Notes: generated by a model from the letters alone, not told the origin. 5,386 bases of DNA from JBGLNJ01 sp964353405 (GCA_964353405.1 CAYGWJ010000300.1:1-5386); one strand, 5' to 3'. Numbered from the stretch's first letter, positions 1 through 5,129 are shown. Numbers and translations are program-made.

Positions 1-51
1 GCGGGGAAAGACACCGAGCAACTTGTCTCGAAATGTCTGCAGAAGTTGTAA
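1..51 (+). CDS. possible C-terminal end of an unidentified protein
   Basis: Reading frame 1 is open from the window edge and ends in TAA at 49-51, giving a 16-residue tail (AGKDTEQLVSKCLQKL) that looks like an ordinary amphipathic protein C-terminus. A 7-bp hairpin follows 22 nt later. Frame 3 is also open here but its composition is poor. Too little is visible to name a family, and the call rests only on composition and the downstream hairpin, so it may not be a gene. Confidence 0.27.
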   Translation, partial: AGKDTEQLVSKCLQKL

Positions 52-73
52 AGGTGCGTTTGTGGTTGTCATA

Positions 74-91
74 CCGCCGAATCATCGGCGG
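74..91 (+). terminator. small hairpin, possible weak terminator
   Basis: CCGCCGA (74-80) and TCGGCGG (85-91) form a perfect 7-bp stem with a 4-nt loop, followed by ATTTCG. It lies just after the possible gene end at 51. There is no real T-run, so intrinsic termination is only a possibility. Confidence 0.3.
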
Positions 92-107
92 ATTTCGAAT
101 CTTGTCA

Positions 108-128
108 AGCCCAGTTGGTGAGTGGGCT
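108..128. repeat. short inverted repeat
   Basis: AGCCCA (108-113) and TGGGCT (123-128) are perfect 6-bp arms around a 9-nt loop in the intergenic region. No T-run follows on either strand. Its role is unknown. Confidence 0.3.
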
Positions 129-158
129 CTAAACTCAAGATGGTTTCTGTAGTTCTTT

Positions 159-330
159 CCACTGAGGGCACGAAGAAGTAAAAACTTTTAGCGCGCCAAT
201 CCGATGGGGTGCGCGTGTAGGGCAGGTTTCCATACCTGCCTCTTGGGGCGGCTATGGAAAGCCGCCCTACGGTATCCCATCACTTTGGCGCGCCTACAAA
301 AGTTTCGTGCCCTTGGTGTCCCTTCGTGGA
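159..330. repeat. nested palindromic intergenic element (REP/MITE-like)
   Basis: Several layers of inverted repeat share one centre near 243. The innermost arms are 217-240 and 247-270, beginning GTAGGGC and ending GCCCTAC. The next layer pairs 191-208 with 277-294, with GCGCGCCAA at the outer ends and about 3 mismatches. The outermost layer pairs AGGGCACGAA (165-174) with TTCGTGCCCT (304-313), plus an AAACTTTT match nearer in. The right edge contains near-tandem units of the CACGAAGG type (306-329). No protein is convincingly encoded. The element sits 8 bp beyond the stop codon of the lyase gene, between it and the possible converging gene end. It could act as a bidirectional terminator or be a non-autonomous mobile repeat. 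Confidence 0.7.
217..270. repeat. paired hairpins with complementary loops
   Basis: Hairpin one is GGCAGGT-TTCCAT-ACCTGCC (221-240). Hairpin two is GGCGGCT-ATGGAA-AGCCGCC (247-266). The loops TTCCAT and ATGGAA are exact reverse complements, and the two hairpins are also imperfect reverse complements of each other, flanked by GTAG and CTAC. Either two small stems or one long stem can form, as in REP/BIME-type intergenic repeats. Confidence 0.75.
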
Positions 331-337
331 AGATAAA

Positions 338-1744
338 TCAAACCTCGTATAGCAAATCCATGCACCAGTTCAAAATCTCGTGGACCATATCGCGCATCTC
401 GATCGCGCTCGCCAGGCCATAGATGGGCCCCAGACCCTCGGGCGCGTCCGGATGCTGCTTGACGTGCTCGATGGCGGCCTTCAAGTCTTCGATAAAGCGT
501 TCCTTGACGCCGGGCAGAGTGTGCCGCAGCGTGAGGCAGATGTGGACGCTCGGCGGCAGGTGTAAGCCGTTCAAGCCCCAGCGCCTCTGCGACATAAATT
601 CCGAGATCTTGTAGACATTGAGCGTCTCGGATTGAAACGCAATCACGAACAGCGGATCGCCGATGATCTCGATCTCTGGAATCTTGCGCATTTCCTGCTT
701 GAGCCACGCCGTCGTCTCCAAAATGCGCCGCGCGGCTTCCAGGTAGCCTTGTTCGCCCATCGAAACCATGGCCGCCCAGCACGCCGCGCTCAACGCGCCC
801 GGCCGGCTTCCGGCGAACGTCGGCGAAAAGTAAATCCCACCCGGCCAATCGGCCACGGAAAAGTACTGATAGTGCCGCAAGTCCGTGCCGCGATACAAGA
901 TCACGGATGTGCCCTTGGCCGCGTAACCGTACTTGTGCGTGTCAGCCGAAATCGAGGTCACGCCGGGCAGGCGAAAGTCGAACGGCGGGACGTTATAGCC
1001 GAGCTTTTCCGCCCACGGCAACAAGAATCCGCCCAGGCAGGCGTCGGTGTGAAAGCCGCAGCCGTGTTGACGCGCCAGCTCGGACAGCTCTTCAATCGGG
1101 TCAACGATGCCATGCGGGAACGGCGGGGCCGACCCGACCAGCGCGATGGTGTTCTCCGTCATCGCGGCCTCGGTCGCCGCCACATCCGCGCGCATGTCCG
1201 GGCCGACCGGAATGCGGATGGTCTTTATCCCAAAATATTCGGCGGCTTTATCAAAGGCCGCGTGCGCCGTCGTCGGCGCAATGATGTCTGGCTGGGTGAT
1301 GTGCTGCTTGTCCCGCGCCCAATCGCGATATGTCTTGATTGCCAGCAGGATGCTTTCCGTCCCGCCCGACGATAGCGTGCCCACGATATTGTCGTCGGTC
1401 TTGTCCGCGCCCAACATGCCTGCCGTCATCGAAACAATCTCGGCCTCGTACTTGGTCGTGCTCGGCCACACGTCGGCGTGCAGCGGATTGCTTTGCGAGT
1501 TGATGGCGTACACACGATTGAGAAAATCCACGTGCGTGTCGTCGCCGTGATACACCCCGCCGGATATAAACCCGTCCTTCCATCGGGCCTGCTCGATGGC
1601 ATTGAGCTTTTCCATTTCGGCGAGGATGGCTTCCCGATCCAGCCCCGCTTCCGGCAGGCGCGAGAAACTGACAAAACCTTCCTTGTAAGGCTTGAGCCAT
1701 TTTTGCAAATCGGCGGCCATTCCGGCCAACATGTCGGCTTCCAT
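338..1744 (-). CDS. sphingosine-1-phosphate-lyase-like PLP enzyme (group II decarboxylase fold)
   Basis: This 468-aa protein is a complete soluble member of the PLP fold-type I S1P-lyase/group II decarboxylase family. Family enzymes cleave phosphorylated long-chain amino alcohols to an aldehyde and phosphoethanolamine by a retro-aldol reaction. Visible motifs: SGGVYHG at 61-67; NPLHADVWPSTTKYEAE at 86-102; SSGGTES at 125-131 (phosphate binding); TTAHAAFDKAAEYF at 158-171, whose His161 should stack on PLP; APPFPHGIVDPIEE; HTDACLGGF at 232-240; and SISADTHKYGYAAKGTS at 264-280, with Lys271 as the Schiff-base lysine. The N-terminal membrane anchor of eukaryotic enzymes is absent, as in bacterial forms. 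The ATG is preceded by GGGAGGA (1749-1755), which fixes the start. The gene follows the sugar kinase by 29 bp and is probably co-transcribed with it. The exact substrate is not shown; the alternative is a related amino-acid decarboxylase. Confidence 0.93.
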   Translation of the reverse strand: MEADMLAGMAADLQKWLKPYKEGFVSFSRLPEAGLDREAILAEMEKLNAIEQARWKDGFISGGVYHGDDTHVDFLNRVYAINSQSNPLHADVWPSTTKYEAEIVSMTAGMLGADKTDDNIVGTLSSGGTESILLAIKTYRDWARDKQHITQPDIIAPTTAHAAFDKAAEYFGIKTIRIPVGPDMRADVAATEAAMTENTIALVGSAPPFPHGIVDPIEELSELARQHGCGFHTDACLGGFLLPWAEKLGYNVPPFDFRLPGVTSISADTHKYGYAAKGTSVILYRGTDLRHYQYFSVADWPGGIYFSPTFAGSRPGALSAACWAAMVSMGEQGYLEAARRILETTAWLKQEMRKIPEIEIIGDPLFVIAFQSETLNVYKISEFMSQRRWGLNGLHLPPSVHICLTLRHTLPGVKERFIEDLKAAIEHVKQHPDAPEGLGPIYGLASAIEMRDMVHEILNWCMDLLYEV

Positions 1745-1748
1745 GGAT

Positions 1749-1755
1749 TCCTCCC
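1749..1755 (-). promoter_or_regulatory. Shine-Dalgarno site of the lyase gene
   Basis: The minus strand reads GGGAGGA four bases before the ATG at 1744. It lies within the 29-bp gap after the kinase stop codon, so the lyase has its own ribosome binding site. Confidence 0.85.
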
Positions 1756-1773
1756 AGGTGAGATGTTTGAGCG

Positions 1774-3285
1774 CTAGTGAGATCGGTTGAGCGTGTGATA
1801 GAGTCCGCGCAGCGAGCGATACACCTGACGGTAGGCCGCGTACAACTCGTCATAGGTCGCGCGCGGAGCTGGGTCGGGCTTGACGACGTGACCGGCGGGC
1901 ACGAGCGACTTGACGGACTCGATGTTGGGGTAGAGGCCCAGCCCGACGGCCGCAATCAACGCCGCGCCCACCGCCGAAGCTTCCTGCGGGTCCGGCACGC
2001 TTTCCAGCGTCCGGCCTGTCACGTCGGCGACGATTTGCAGCCACGGCAACCCGCGTGCGCCTCCGCCAATGACGCGCAGCGGGTCGGGTTTGAACCCGTA
2101 CAACTCGGCAATGTTTTCCAGAATCCAGCGCACGTTGTAAGCCACGCCTTCATAGATGGCGCGCGCCATCTGCGTGCGCGTGTGGTTCGATCCCAGGTTG
2201 ATGAACGCAGCGCGCAGGCTCTCATCGGCCACAGGACAGCGCTCGCCGTACATACACGTCCTAAAGATCAACCCACCTGCGCCGGGCGCGGCGCCGGCAA
2301 CGTCCTGGTCCATCCGCTGAAAAGTAGCCGAGTCTGCATCGGCGCAATACAACTCTTTGGCCGCCCACTTGACACACGCGCCGGCGGTCTCTGTTTCGGC
2401 GACGAGCAACAACTTACCGGGGTCAGCCGATTGAATCGAGGCGATGCCGCGCTTGCCGGTCAAACGCTTGCTGGTGGTGATGCAGACAAAGCCCGACGTC
2501 CCCAGGCAGAGATGCCCATCGCCTTCGCCTGTGGCCCCTGATCCGACGGCGGCCGTCATGGCGTCACCCGCTCCACCGAACACGGGAGTGCCTTCTTTTA
2601 GCTCTAACTGGGCAGCGGCTTTTGCCGTCAATCCGCCGACGCGCTCGTGCGATTGAACCAGTTCCGGGAATTTCTTGGCGTCAATCCCGAACAGGCGCAT
2701 CAAGCTAGTGTCCCAGACTTTGGTCTTGAGATTGAACAGCCCTGTCACACTGGCGGTGCTCCAGTCATAGACCAATCGCCCGGTCGCGCAATGGAGCAAA
2801 TAGCCGCTCGTGTCAACGAGGGCGGCTGCTTTGGCGTAAAGTTCCGGCTCGTTGCGCTTGAGCCAGAGATACTTGGGCAGCAAGTCTTTGCCGGTGAGCG
2901 CCACGCCGACAATCATGGCAAAGATAGCCGGGCCGCCCAGCTTGCGCATCACGATGTGAGCTTCTTCCCCGGCTCGGCCATCCAGCCAACTGATGCACTT
3001 CATGAGCGGCCTGGCCTGCTCGTCGAGGGGAATGACGTTGACCATCTGCGTGGAAAAGCAGAGGCCGAGTATCTGGCCAGGCGAAGCGCCGCTCGCCTGC
3101 ATCACCTGGCGAGTGGTGTTGGCGATGGCGCGCCACCAATCTTCCGGGTCTTGTTCGGCCCAAAGGGGACGCGGGTAACGAGTGAGGTAGGCTTGGTAGG
3201 CGGTGGCTACAATGTGCCCGTCCGGGGTGACCAGCGCCGCTTTGGTGCCGCTGGTGCCGACATCGTGAGCGAGCAAGTAGTCCAT
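1774..3285 (-). CDS. FGGY-family carbohydrate kinase, xylulokinase-like
   Basis: This 503-aa cytoplasmic kinase transfers phosphate from ATP to a sugar or polyol. FGGY landmarks are complete: HDVGTSGTKAALV at 7-19 (phosphate loop, Asp8); SWLDGRAGEEA at 99-109; FGGAGDAMTAAVGSG at 236-250 with the likely catalytic base Asp241; LGTSGFV at 261-267; IGGGARGLPWLQIVADV at 406-422 (adenosine site); and EASAVGAALIAAVGLG at 435-450. The ATG at 3285 is chosen because AGGAGA lies 7 nt before it. An upstream in-frame ATG at 3342 would put that SD inside the gene and add 19 residues ahead of the conserved N-terminus. Where XylB usually has Gln-Met-His for xylulose contact, this protein has STQMVNV at 78-84, so xylulose may not be the substrate. 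It is the first gene of the operon with the lyase-like enzyme. Confidence 0.93.
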   Translation of the reverse strand: MDYLLAHDVGTSGTKAALVTPDGHIVATAYQAYLTRYPRPLWAEQDPEDWWRAIANTTRQVMQASGASPGQILGLCFSTQMVNVIPLDEQARPLMKCISWLDGRAGEEAHIVMRKLGGPAIFAMIVGVALTGKDLLPKYLWLKRNEPELYAKAAALVDTSGYLLHCATGRLVYDWSTASVTGLFNLKTKVWDTSLMRLFGIDAKKFPELVQSHERVGGLTAKAAAQLELKEGTPVFGGAGDAMTAAVGSGATGEGDGHLCLGTSGFVCITTSKRLTGKRGIASIQSADPGKLLLVAETETAGACVKWAAKELYCADADSATFQRMDQDVAGAAPGAGGLIFRTCMYGERCPVADESLRAAFINLGSNHTRTQMARAIYEGVAYNVRWILENIAELYGFKPDPLRVIGGGARGLPWLQIVADVTGRTLESVPDPQEASAVGAALIAAVGLGLYPNIESVKSLVPAGHVVKPDPAPRATYDELYAAYRQVYRSLRGLYHTLNRSH

Positions 3286-3292
3286 GCGAGTT

Positions 3293-3298
3293 TCTCCT
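3293..3298 (-). promoter_or_regulatory. Shine-Dalgarno site deciding the kinase start
   Basis: The minus strand reads AAAAGGAGAAACTCGC before the ATG at 3285, putting AGGAGA 7 nt upstream. This supports starting at MDYLLAHDVG rather than at the longer in-frame ATG at 3342. Confidence 0.85.
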
Positions 3299-3365
3299 TT
3301 TTTGCCGAAGAGTGGCAGACCACTTGCCAGGGGATAGGTCACTGGCGGTTTACGTGAGCGACTAG

Positions 3366-3394
3366 AGGATATACCGATTTGCGGCGGTTGTCAA
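3366..3394 (-). promoter_or_regulatory. predicted sigma70-type promoter of the kinase-lyase operon
   Basis: On the minus strand TTGACA (3389-3394, a full consensus match) is followed after exactly 17 nt by TATCCT (3366-3371, 4 of 6). Transcription would start near 3359, leaving a leader of about 74 nt before the kinase ATG. The -35 box overlaps the TGA stop of the aminotransferase tail. Both hexamers are unchanged in the second repeat copy, where two mismatches fall in the spacer. Confidence 0.6.
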
Positions 3395-3492
3395 CAGCGG
3401 TTTTCCAGCCAGGTCAGCATATTATCCAGCGACTCGATCACTTGCGCAACCTCGTCCTCCTGAATCGTGAGAGGCGGCAAGAGTTGGTCGTG
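3391..3492 (-). pseudogene. C-terminal tail of a class-III aminotransferase, copy 1
   Basis: The minus frame ends with HDQLLPPLTIQEDEVAQV followed by IESLDNMLTWLENRC and TGA. The LLPPLTI-x-E-x-E-V pattern plus a terminal helix is how class-III (ornithine/GABA-type) PLP aminotransferases end. Only about 33 codons remain of a family usually near 400-450 aa. Upstream residues in the same frame are Arg-rich and unlike the family, so the gene is broken at about 3493, at a 7-bp inverted repeat. Compared with copy 2, this part shows five synonymous base changes and two conservative replacements (N/H, I/L), so both copies were once under coding selection. It lies directly upstream of the kinase and may be a relic of a third operon gene. 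Confidence 0.65.
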
Positions 3493-3513
3493 CGGCACTG
3501 GCGCACGCCGCAC
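3490..3513. repeat. inverted repeat at the aminotransferase/structured-segment junction
   Basis: GTGCGGC (3490-3496) and GCCGCAC (3507-3513) are perfect 7-bp arms around a 10-nt loop. The arms mark where recognisable aminotransferase coding stops. The same structure is in copy 2 at 5254-5277; the single difference (3503) is in the loop. Confidence 0.6.
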
Positions 3514-3526
3514 GGCGCCGATGACA

Positions 3527-3901
3527 GAGAGGCCACGCCAAGCGGCCCGCCCTCTCCTCCTTACGCAAGGCTCTGGCAATCTTACCTCACGCGCGACCCG
3601 AGGGGGAGGACTGGCGGGGCGGCAGGTGTCAGCGATTCACCAGAGTTGACCCTACCACGCCACGCGGAGCGTAGCTCCCGACCACCTTGATGCTAGCAGT
3701 CGTCACGTCAGCTCGCGCTTGCGTGACCATCCTTTCGGACGAGGCTACTTGGTCCCAGCAGCTTCGTACCTCACCGTTGCCAGTGACGCATGTGCTGGTA
3801 GAGCCTGTCCTGAGCGGAGCGAAGGAATACTGTTGGCAGAACAACAGGTGATGTCTCTTCTTCGAGAGCATCACAGCTACATCTACGACTTTGTGTCGCA
3901 A
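3527..3901 (-). ncRNA. hairpin-rich segment, possibly a decayed 5' part of a group II intron
   Basis: This roughly 375-bp stretch lacks a convincing gene and is packed with helices. In minus-strand order they are: CGAC/GTCG (3886-3898); a 10-bp stem of GTGATG+TCTC type with one bulge (3848-3874); an abutting perfect 6-bp stem (3830-3847); CCAGCA/TGCTGG enclosing TCAC/GTGA (3755-3798); a stem with a GAAA loop (3728-3741); GTCACG/CGTGAC enclosing an AGC/GCT stem with a GCGA loop (3702-3727); GGAGC/GCTCC (3666-3678); CCTT/AAGG (3559-3570); and GAGAGG/CCTCTC (3527-3556). Two GNRA tetraloops and a start reading TTGCGAC, one base from the GUGYG consensus of group II introns, suggest intron domain I. 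No reverse transcriptase or domain V is visible, so it would be a 3'-truncated relic. The structured nature is seen; the intron identity is inferred. Confidence 0.42.
3801..3827. repeat. dispersed short repeat of the CCTGTCCTGAGC...CGAAGG family
   Basis: The plus strand reads GCCTGTCCTGAGCGGAGCGA and continues to AAGGAA. Many bacterial genomes carry this short intergenic repeat family; translated by chance it yields the familiar spurious peptide ACPERSEG, as it does here. It lies between two hairpins of the structured segment, as if inserted in an unpaired joint. Confidence 0.65.
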
Positions 3902-3915
3902 TGACCAGAACTGGG

Positions 3916-3931
3916 CAGCAGCCGGCTGCTG
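3916..3931 (-). terminator. 16-bp perfect palindrome after the toxin gene
   Basis: CAGCAGCCGGCTGCTG is a perfect 16-bp palindrome starting 21 bp beyond the toxin stop codon. It could terminate the toxin-antitoxin transcript, but no T-run follows on the minus strand. It could instead be a target palindrome for an inserting element, since the structured segment begins about 14 bp later. Confidence 0.4.
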
Positions 3932-3951
3932 AGGCGCGCCTGGCTTTTCGA

Positions 3952-4377
3952 CTACTCCCAAGGATTCAGGATGCTCAGGCCCGTTGCCTTAAAGTCGGCC
4001 ACATTCCGGGTCACCAAAATCATCTTATGCCGCAACGCCGTTGCAGCAATCAGAGAATCCATTACACCCATTGGCTCGCCCTGGAGCTTCTGCTGGGCCG
4101 CCATCTGCCCCCAGGTCACAAATGTGTCGGCATCTAGCGCAAGTACCCGCCCCGCGAACTGTTCCGGCAGAGACACGTTCAGCCAGACCTCCAACTCCGT
4201 CCGCCGGTTCGAAGTTGGCCGATGGCTTATCCCATACTGGATCTCGCCAATCGTTACAGCGCTCAAGAACACGCGCTCTGCCTCAACCGAATTCAGCCAA
4301 TCGATAACCTTGCGCTCAGGCTTCGGCTTGACGAACTCTGAGAGGACACACGTATCAAGCAAGTAACGGAGTGTCAT
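3952..4377 (-). CDS. vapC: PIN-domain ribonuclease toxin (VapC/FitB-type)
   Basis: This 141-aa protein spans one PIN domain, the expected size for type II toxin ribonucleases. Acidic metal-binding residues are in place: Asp8 in YLLDTCVLSE, Glu45 in TIGEIQYG, Asp107 in GVMDSLIAATA and Asp128 in VTRNVADF. The family cleaves RNA, often tRNA or rRNA, when its antitoxin is degraded. The LDTCVLSEFVKPKPE start is typical of the FitB-like branch. Its ATG overlaps the antitoxin TGA as ATGA (4374-4377), so translation is probably coupled; its own SD is weak. The active site looks intact, so the toxin should be functional. The RNA target cannot be read from sequence. Confidence 0.92.
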   Translation of the reverse strand: MTLRYLLDTCVLSEFVKPKPERKVIDWLNSVEAERVFLSAVTIGEIQYGISHRPTSNRRTELEVWLNVSLPEQFAGRVLALDADTFVTWGQMAAQQKLQGEPMGVMDSLIAATALRHKMILVTRNVADFKATGLSILNPWE

Positions 4378-4628
4378 AGGTCGTCGATCTTGCGGAGCCC
4401 TGTTCGCCCGTCACGCTCAATCACCAGCCCGCTCTTGCGCAGGGGCGACGCCATCAGGAAATCTCCCAGGCGCTGGTTTGGCGATGTGAGCTTCTTGTAC
4501 CCGGCAAAGGCCATCACCACGGCTACCTTGGCGCCGCGGCGAGTGATCACCTGCGGCCCTTCCGAAAGTGCGCGATCGATTAGCTCAGAGAGCTTGTTTT
4601 TGGCCTCTTGTAGCTGCCAAGACGTCAT
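4374..4628 (-). CDS. Phd/YefM-family antitoxin
   Basis: This 84-aa protein has the N-terminal Phd/YefM DNA-binding and dimerisation fold: WQLQEAKNKLSELIDRALSE at 4-23, GPQVITRRGAKVAVVMAF at 24-41, then YKKL at 44-47. A charged C-terminal tail from about residue 50 (GDFLMASPLRKSG, then VIERDGRTGLRKIDDL) is the part expected to wrap the toxin active site. The ATG at 4628 is chosen because AGGAGGA lies just upstream; longer in-frame extensions would run through the promoter. It should neutralise the PIN toxin encoded immediately downstream with a 4-nt overlap, and bind its own promoter as repressor. Confidence 0.92.
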   Translation of the reverse strand: MTSWQLQEAKNKLSELIDRALSEGPQVITRRGAKVAVVMAFAGYKKLTSPNQRLGDFLMASPLRKSGLVIERDGRTGLRKIDDL

Positions 4629-4632
4629 GGTG

Positions 4633-4639
4633 TCCTCCT
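4633..4639 (-). promoter_or_regulatory. Shine-Dalgarno site of the antitoxin
   Basis: The minus strand reads AGGAGGA with 4 nt before the ATG at 4628. It is far stronger than any site ahead of the toxin, which would favour antitoxin excess. Confidence 0.85.
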
Positions 4640-4648
4640 GTAATCCGG

Positions 4649-4674
4649 CTAGACTGTCCAGATTATACGACGTA
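4649..4674. promoter_or_regulatory. candidate operator palindromes over the antitoxin promoter
   Basis: CTAGACTGTCCAG (4649-4661) is an imperfect 13-bp palindrome (5 of 6 arm positions match) over the expected start of transcription. TACGACGTA (4666-4674) is a 9-bp palindrome overlapping the -10 end and spacer. Such sites suit autorepression by the Phd/YefM protein and the toxin complex; binding itself is inferred. Confidence 0.4.
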
Positions 4675-4690
4675 CCGAAAGAAAAGGCAA
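4662..4690 (-). promoter_or_regulatory. sigma70-type promoter of the toxin-antitoxin operon
   Basis: On the minus strand TTGCCT (4685-4690) and a perfect TATAAT (4662-4667) are separated by exactly 17 nt. Transcription would start near 4655, about 27 nt before the antitoxin ATG. Confidence 0.75.
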
Positions 4691-4816
4691 ATTCCGCCCT
4701 GAGAAGGTGATCGGCTCCATCTAACGGGCGGTCCCTTGCGGAAACCCGGCGGCGCAACGGCGCGCTCACACCAGACCGGTCACGAACCCTCAGCGCGGGC
4801 CAGGCGCAAAGTGAAA
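4691..4816. other. intergenic stretch between transposase remnant and toxin-antitoxin promoter
   Basis: This is GC-rich DNA with no convincing gene, no long inverted repeat and no tRNA. Because it lies just beyond the transposase stop codon it may include the right-end non-coding DNA of the IS110-type element, but no end can be defined: IS110 elements often lack clear terminal inverted repeats. Confidence 0.4.
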
Positions 4817-5074
4817 TCAGGCCAGGCTCGGCTTGAGTCGCGCACCGGCGGGGATTTCCCCCGTCTCCAGATAGCGCCACAAGGCAATCAGCAGCTTGCG
4901 GGCCAGCGCGACGATGCCGATCTTGATCAGGCGTTTGCCACTGTGACCGAACCGCTCATCGAACCAGTGCGTCAACTCGCTGTCAGGTTGATGTCTCGGC
5001 CAGCCCCACGCCATCTCAATGGCCATGCTGCGGACCGGACTGTTGCCGGCTTTGCTGATGCCCTGGTCGCGCGA
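4817..5074 (-). pseudogene. C-terminal remnant of an IS110-family transposase
   Basis: The frame reads SRDQGISKAGNSPVRSMAIE from 5074, continues EMAWGWPRHQPDSELTHWF and DERFG, and ends KIGIVALARKLLIALWRY, LETGEIPAGARLKPSLA and TGA. The RxQGISKAGN block, the AW.W...P.S.L..WF stretch and the ALARKLLIALWRYLETG end are hallmarks of the IS110/IS116/IS902 C-terminal domain. About 85 residues remain of a protein usually above 300, and the N-terminal DEDD catalytic domain is missing. The reading frame itself is not broken in this part. The recognisable family sequence stops where repeat copy 2 begins (5075), so the duplication or a linked rearrangement cut the gene. Confidence 0.85.
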
Positions 5075-5129
5075 AGTGACAGACCACTTGCCAGGGGATA
5101 GGTCACTGGCGGTTTACGTGAGCGACTAG

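Larger units (their letters stand above)
3311..3622. repeat. long direct repeat, copy 1
   Basis: This 312-bp stretch matches 5075-5386 at a constant offset of 1764 with no gaps and 11 mismatches (3315, 3373, 3385, 3423, 3438, 3460, 3469, 3471, 3472, 3475, 3503), or 96.5% identity. It carries the promoter of the kinase operon, an aminotransferase C-terminal tail and part of a hairpin-rich segment. From 3504 to 3622 the copies are identical. The left boundary falls between the promoter and the SD of the kinase gene. Confidence 0.95.

Noticed and set aside
632..1375. 247-codon open frame on the plus strand opposite the lyase gene
   Set aside because: It is antisense to a complete, motif-rich gene, has an Arg-rich composition typical of shadows in GC-rich DNA, and shows no family motif.
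1777..2541. 254-codon plus-strand open frame opposite the kinase
   Set aside because: It is a shadow of the FGGY kinase with no recognisable domain or convincing start.
3286..3342. Longer kinase start adding 19 residues
   Set aside because: The extra residues lie in the leader, include the SD of the shorter start and precede the conserved N-terminal FGGY motif.
2647..3357. 236-codon plus-strand open frame across the kinase N-terminus and promoter
   Set aside because: It is antisense to the kinase, and its end runs through the duplicated promoter region.
3391..3579. 62-codon small protein present in both repeat copies
   Set aside because: Only its last 33 codons look coding, as an aminotransferase tail; the Arg-rich front half comes from the hairpin-rich segment and the start has no supporting SD.
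3629..3961. 110-codon minus-strand open frame (and a 61-codon plus-strand one) between toxin and repeat
   Set aside because: Composition is unlike a protein, it contains a translated dispersed repeat, and the stretch is better explained by its many RNA-like helices.
4629..4880. Longer antitoxin start adding 84 residues
   Set aside because: The extension would pass through the SD, operator palindromes and promoter; the Phd/YefM domain begins at the ATG at 4628.
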